Assembly (NCBI GenBank): GCA_029262735.1
Contig: JAJCYY010000011.1
Coordinates: 1-53,056 of the forward strand
Source: Chloroflexota bacterium
GTDB lineage: Bacteria; Chloroflexota; Dehalococcoidia; Lucifugimonadales; Lucifugimonadaceae
Direction: 5' to 3'
Length of the DNA: 53,056 nucleotides
The notes beneath the pieces were generated by a model. That model saw only the letters and a program-made list of their open reading frames with translations. It ran no database searches and was not told where the DNA came from. Shown piece after piece: positions 51,206-53,056 of the stretch (its first letter is position 1; every line of letters begins with the position of its first letter). A program made the translations under genes and the position numbers.

Positions 51206-52486
51206 GTGGACCGCAAACGTTCCTCCGCTCTGTTTGAGAAGGCGGTTGACCTGATACCAGGCGGCGTGAACAGCCCGGCACGAGCCTGGAACTCTGTCGG
51301 TGGCACACCGATCTTCTTTGCGAAGGGTGAGGGCTCTCATGCCTGGGACGAAGATGGCAATCGATACATCGACTACGTCTGTTCATGGGGGCCGCTGATA
51401 CTCGGCCACGCTCATCCTGAGATCATCGGCGCGGCGCAGGAAGTTGCTTCGCTTGGCACGAGCTTCGGTGCGCCGACTGAACTCGAAGTGCGGATGGCCG
51501 AGCTCGTCGTCGAAGCCGTTCCGTCGATCGAGATGGTGCGGTTCGTGAACTCAGGCACCGAGGCAACGATGTCCGCTCTGCGGCTGGCTCGAGCTTTCAC
51601 CGGTCGGAACCGGATCATCAAGTTCGACGGCGGTTACCACGGGCATGATGACGCTCTGCTTGTGGAGGCTGGATCAGGCGTTGCAGCGCAGGGCATTGCA
51701 ACATCGGCCGGAGTTCACCCTGATTACGCCGCGGCGACGATGGTCGCCGACTACAACGATGTCCAGTCTGTCGAGCGGCTGCTTCAAGCTCACGAGGGTG
51801 AAGTCGCCGCGATCATCGTCGAGCCGATTGCCGGGAATATGGGCGTCGTGCCGCCTCAAGCAGGATTTCTCGAGGGACTACGAGAGCTTGCGACTTCGCA
51901 CGGAGCGCTTCTGATCTTCGATGAGGTGATATCGGGCTTTCGAGCGGCTTACGGCGGTGCCCAGACCGTCTATGGCGTTACGCCGGACATCACGTGCCTG
52001 GGCAAGATTGTCGGTGGCGGATTCCCGGTTGGCGCATACGGAGCGAGCCGGGAGATCATGCAAACGGTTGCGCCCCTGGGGCCGATGTACCAGGCCGGGA
52101 CGCTGTCCGGGAATCCCGTTGCAATGGCTGCAGGGATCAAGACTCTGGAGCTTCTGAAGCAGCCGGGAGTCTACGAGGGGATTGCATCGACGACCGAGCG
52201 GTTGGTGAACGGATTGCGGGATGTATTCGCCAGGGCCGAGGTTCCGGCGCAGATAAACGGTGTCAGCGGTGCGTTCACGGTCTTCTTCAACCCGAATCCT
52301 GTCACAGATATGAAGTCGGCATCGGCCAGCGACGGCCAGGAGTTCGCGAAGTTCTTTCACGCGATGACCGATCGCGGTATCTACCCGCCGCCGTCGCAGT
52401 TCGAGGCGTGGTTTGTTTCGACGGCGCACTCAGACGAGGACATCGAAGCAACGCTGACAGCGGCCAGAGAGGCTCTGAACAGCTGA
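51206..52486 (+). CDS. hemL: Glutamate-1-semialdehyde 2,1-aminomutase
   Basis: A 426-residue PLP enzyme that converts glutamate-1-semialdehyde to 5-aminolevulinate, using the product of hemA. GTG start with GGAG upstream. Signatures: VNSPARAW near the N-terminus, NSGTEATMSALRLAR (115-129), FDEVISGFR (238-246) and the PLP lysine K267 in CLGKIVGGGFPVGAYG. Length and motifs are normal. hemA and hemL are probably co-transcribed. Confidence 0.97.
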   Translation: MDRKRSSALFEKAVDLIPGGVNSPARAWNSVGGTPIFFAKGEGSHAWDEDGNRYIDYVCSWGPLILGHAHPEIIGAAQEVASLGTSFGAPTELEVRMAELVVEAVPSIEMVRFVNSGTEATMSALRLARAFTGRNRIIKFDGGYHGHDDALLVEAGSGVAAQGIATSAGVHPDYAAATMVADYNDVQSVERLLQAHEGEVAAIIVEPIAGNMGVVPPQAGFLEGLRELATSHGALLIFDEVISGFRAAYGGAQTVYGVTPDITCLGKIVGGGFPVGAYGASREIMQTVAPLGPMYQAGTLSGNPVAMAAGIKTLELLKQPGVYEGIASTTERLVNGLRDVFARAEVPAQINGVSGAFTVFFNPNPVTDMKSASASDGQEFAKFFHAMTDRGIYPPPSQFEAWFVSTAHSDEDIEATLTAAREALNS

Positions 52487-53013
52487 GCCGCGGTGAGTGC
52501 TTTACTGCTCCACGGAACAGATAATCGCAACGGATTCTCCCGACACTGCTGGCAGTCCTGGTCACCAATGCTCTCGCGTTCATGCCAACCGGAGTGGCTG
52601 TCCGTCGGGTGGATCCGACCAGATTTTGCCTGACCGGTCGGCCTGCTGACGCATTCTCTTTTTGGTCTACCGGTCGGTTACCAAACTGCTCCGCTGCCCC
52701 GACTGCCCCGTCACCGGCAATCGCTGTTTTTCAACTGAAGCTGCGTGTTGTTCCTGTGGGAACTGCGAGCAGGCAATTAGGGGATTTCGACGATGCCTGT
52801 CCGTTGGGCCACCGATTCATGACTGGATACCTGTGTCCAAGGTAGTGAGGGTGAGCCGTAGCCGGTTGGTGTTGCAGGCCCTCACTGCTCTATGAGTGTG
52901 AGCCTGTTGCGAGGAAAGACCGGTTACATGTGCGACAGCACGCAAAGGGGGGAGCCCGAGAAGCATCGGGCGCCTTGCGAGCAGCACTCCAGGCTCAGAC
53001 AGAGGGGTTAGTA
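52487..53013 (+). other. Long intergenic region after hemL, with structured 3' half
   Basis: About 525 bp without a credible gene. The first 350 bp show no feature beyond two GACCGGTCGG/TACCGGTCGG boxes (about 52633 and 52670). The second half contains a perfect AGTGAGGG...CCCTCACT stem (52844-52851 with 52879-52886) and the multi-stem element described separately. Confidence 0.5.
52899..52997 (+). ncRNA. Candidate structured leader RNA (riboswitch-like)
   Basis: A closing stem TGAGCCTG/CAGGCTCA (52899-52906 with 52990-52997) encloses a TTGC/GCAA stem capped by GTGC-GACA-GCAC (52930-52941), and a 6-bp hairpin GCCCGA...TCGGGC (52954-52971). Single-stranded-looking segments include GAGGAAAGACC and CAAAGGGG. 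The closing stem ends 3 bases before the ribosome binding site AGAGGGG of the next gene, a good position for translational control. It matches no known riboswitch that I can recall, nor RNase P despite the GAGGAAAG segment. Confidence 0.5.
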
Positions 53014-53056
53014 ATGATGAACCAGAGGGGAACTGGTCCACGTGAACAGCGAGGTA
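53014..53056 (+). CDS. 5' end of an unidentified gene
   Basis: An ATG at 53014, 6 bp after the strong AGAGGGG ribosome site at 53001-53007, opens a frame to the window edge (MMNQRGTGPREQRG). A second ATG follows directly. Fourteen residues are too few to identify the product. The structured RNA just upstream suggests regulated translation. Confidence 0.55.
   Translation, partial: MMNQRGTGPREQRG

Noticed and set aside
52662..52895. Cys-rich 77-codon ORF after hemL
   Set aside because: The CPDC and CCSCGNC cysteines looked like a zinc ribbon, but there is no ribosome binding site and it runs into the paired RNA region.
52899..52997. RNase P RNA
   Set aside because: A GAGGAAAG segment recalls the conserved 5' region of RNase P, but the following bases and the other conserved blocks do not match and the element is too short.
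1..53056. CRISPR array, integrase, transposase or rRNA genes
   Set aside because: No regularly spaced repeats, recombinase-like proteins or rRNA-like segments were noticed on reading through the window.

Overview
The window looks like a chromosomal segment of an uncultivated Chloroflexota bacterium, possibly of the SAR202/Dehalococcoidia lineage. This is inferred from gene content, not from a marker gene. The clues are moderately high GC, three enolase-superfamily sugar-acid dehydratase paralogues close together (expansion of this superfamily is known for SAR202), lipoproteins with Ala/Thr/Pro-rich linkers after the lipobox, a CocE-type hydrolase, a cytoplasmic-looking sulfatase, GMC and LDH2-type oxidoreductases, and an efflux adaptor with no outer-membrane partner nearby. 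There is no rRNA, CRISPR array, integrase or transposase.

Layout. 1-4.2 kb: 3' end of a site-2 protease with CBS domains, convergent with a 1222-aa PAS/GAF histidine kinase. 4.4-6.1 kb: fabI with a hot-dog thioesterase, and a VOC protein. 6.1-11.3 kb: minus-strand catabolic block with three MR/MLE dehydratases and an acyl-CoA dehydrogenase, separated by short dispersed repeats. 11.4-14.6 kb: clpS, a two-gene hypothetical patch, a zinc-ribbon membrane protein, a coupled DUF5678-like/retropepsin-SEC-C pair, and tRNA-Arg(CCT). 14.9-23.3 kb: methyltransferase, then a peptide-type ABC importer (binding protein, hairpin, two permeases) followed by a sulfatase and a metallo-beta-lactamase-fold hydrolase, then a tandem universal stress protein. 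23.4-33.1 kb: small lipoprotein, SDR, and a two-component system divergent from an operon of a Cys-repeat lipoprotein, efflux adaptor, ABC ATPase and FtsX-type permease; then a His/Gly-rich secreted protein and a DUF1772 protein. 33.3-42.4 kb: CocE hydrolase, AAA ATPase, ketopantoate-reductase-like protein, aldo/keto reductase, tRNA-Ala(CGC), LDH2-type dehydrogenase, GH32 enzyme and gluconate-dehydrogenase-type subunits (to 44.1 kb). 44.2-48.5 kb: OsmC, a membrane protein, a second stress protein, and two thioredoxin-fold lipoproteins. 48.75-53 kb: a rhodanese, hemA, hemL, a structured RNA candidate and the first codons of another gene.

The most notable observation is at 48752-49615. The rhodanese reading frame reaches a TGA exactly where the catalytic cysteine belongs. 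The same frame then continues for 45 more codons with the expected C-terminal rhodanese sequence. A perfect 8-bp stem with a GGC loop begins nine bases after the TGA. Together this suggests a selenocysteine-containing rhodanese with a bacterial SECIS element; ordinary ORF callers would truncate it at the active site. No Sec machinery gene lies in the window, so this remains a prediction.

Other points of interest: a Lys replacing a metal-ligand Asp in the third enolase-superfamily protein, three C-x26-C repeats in the efflux-operon lipoprotein, a Trp-rich domain inserted in the efflux adaptor, and a compact multi-stem RNA immediately before the last gene's ribosome binding site.
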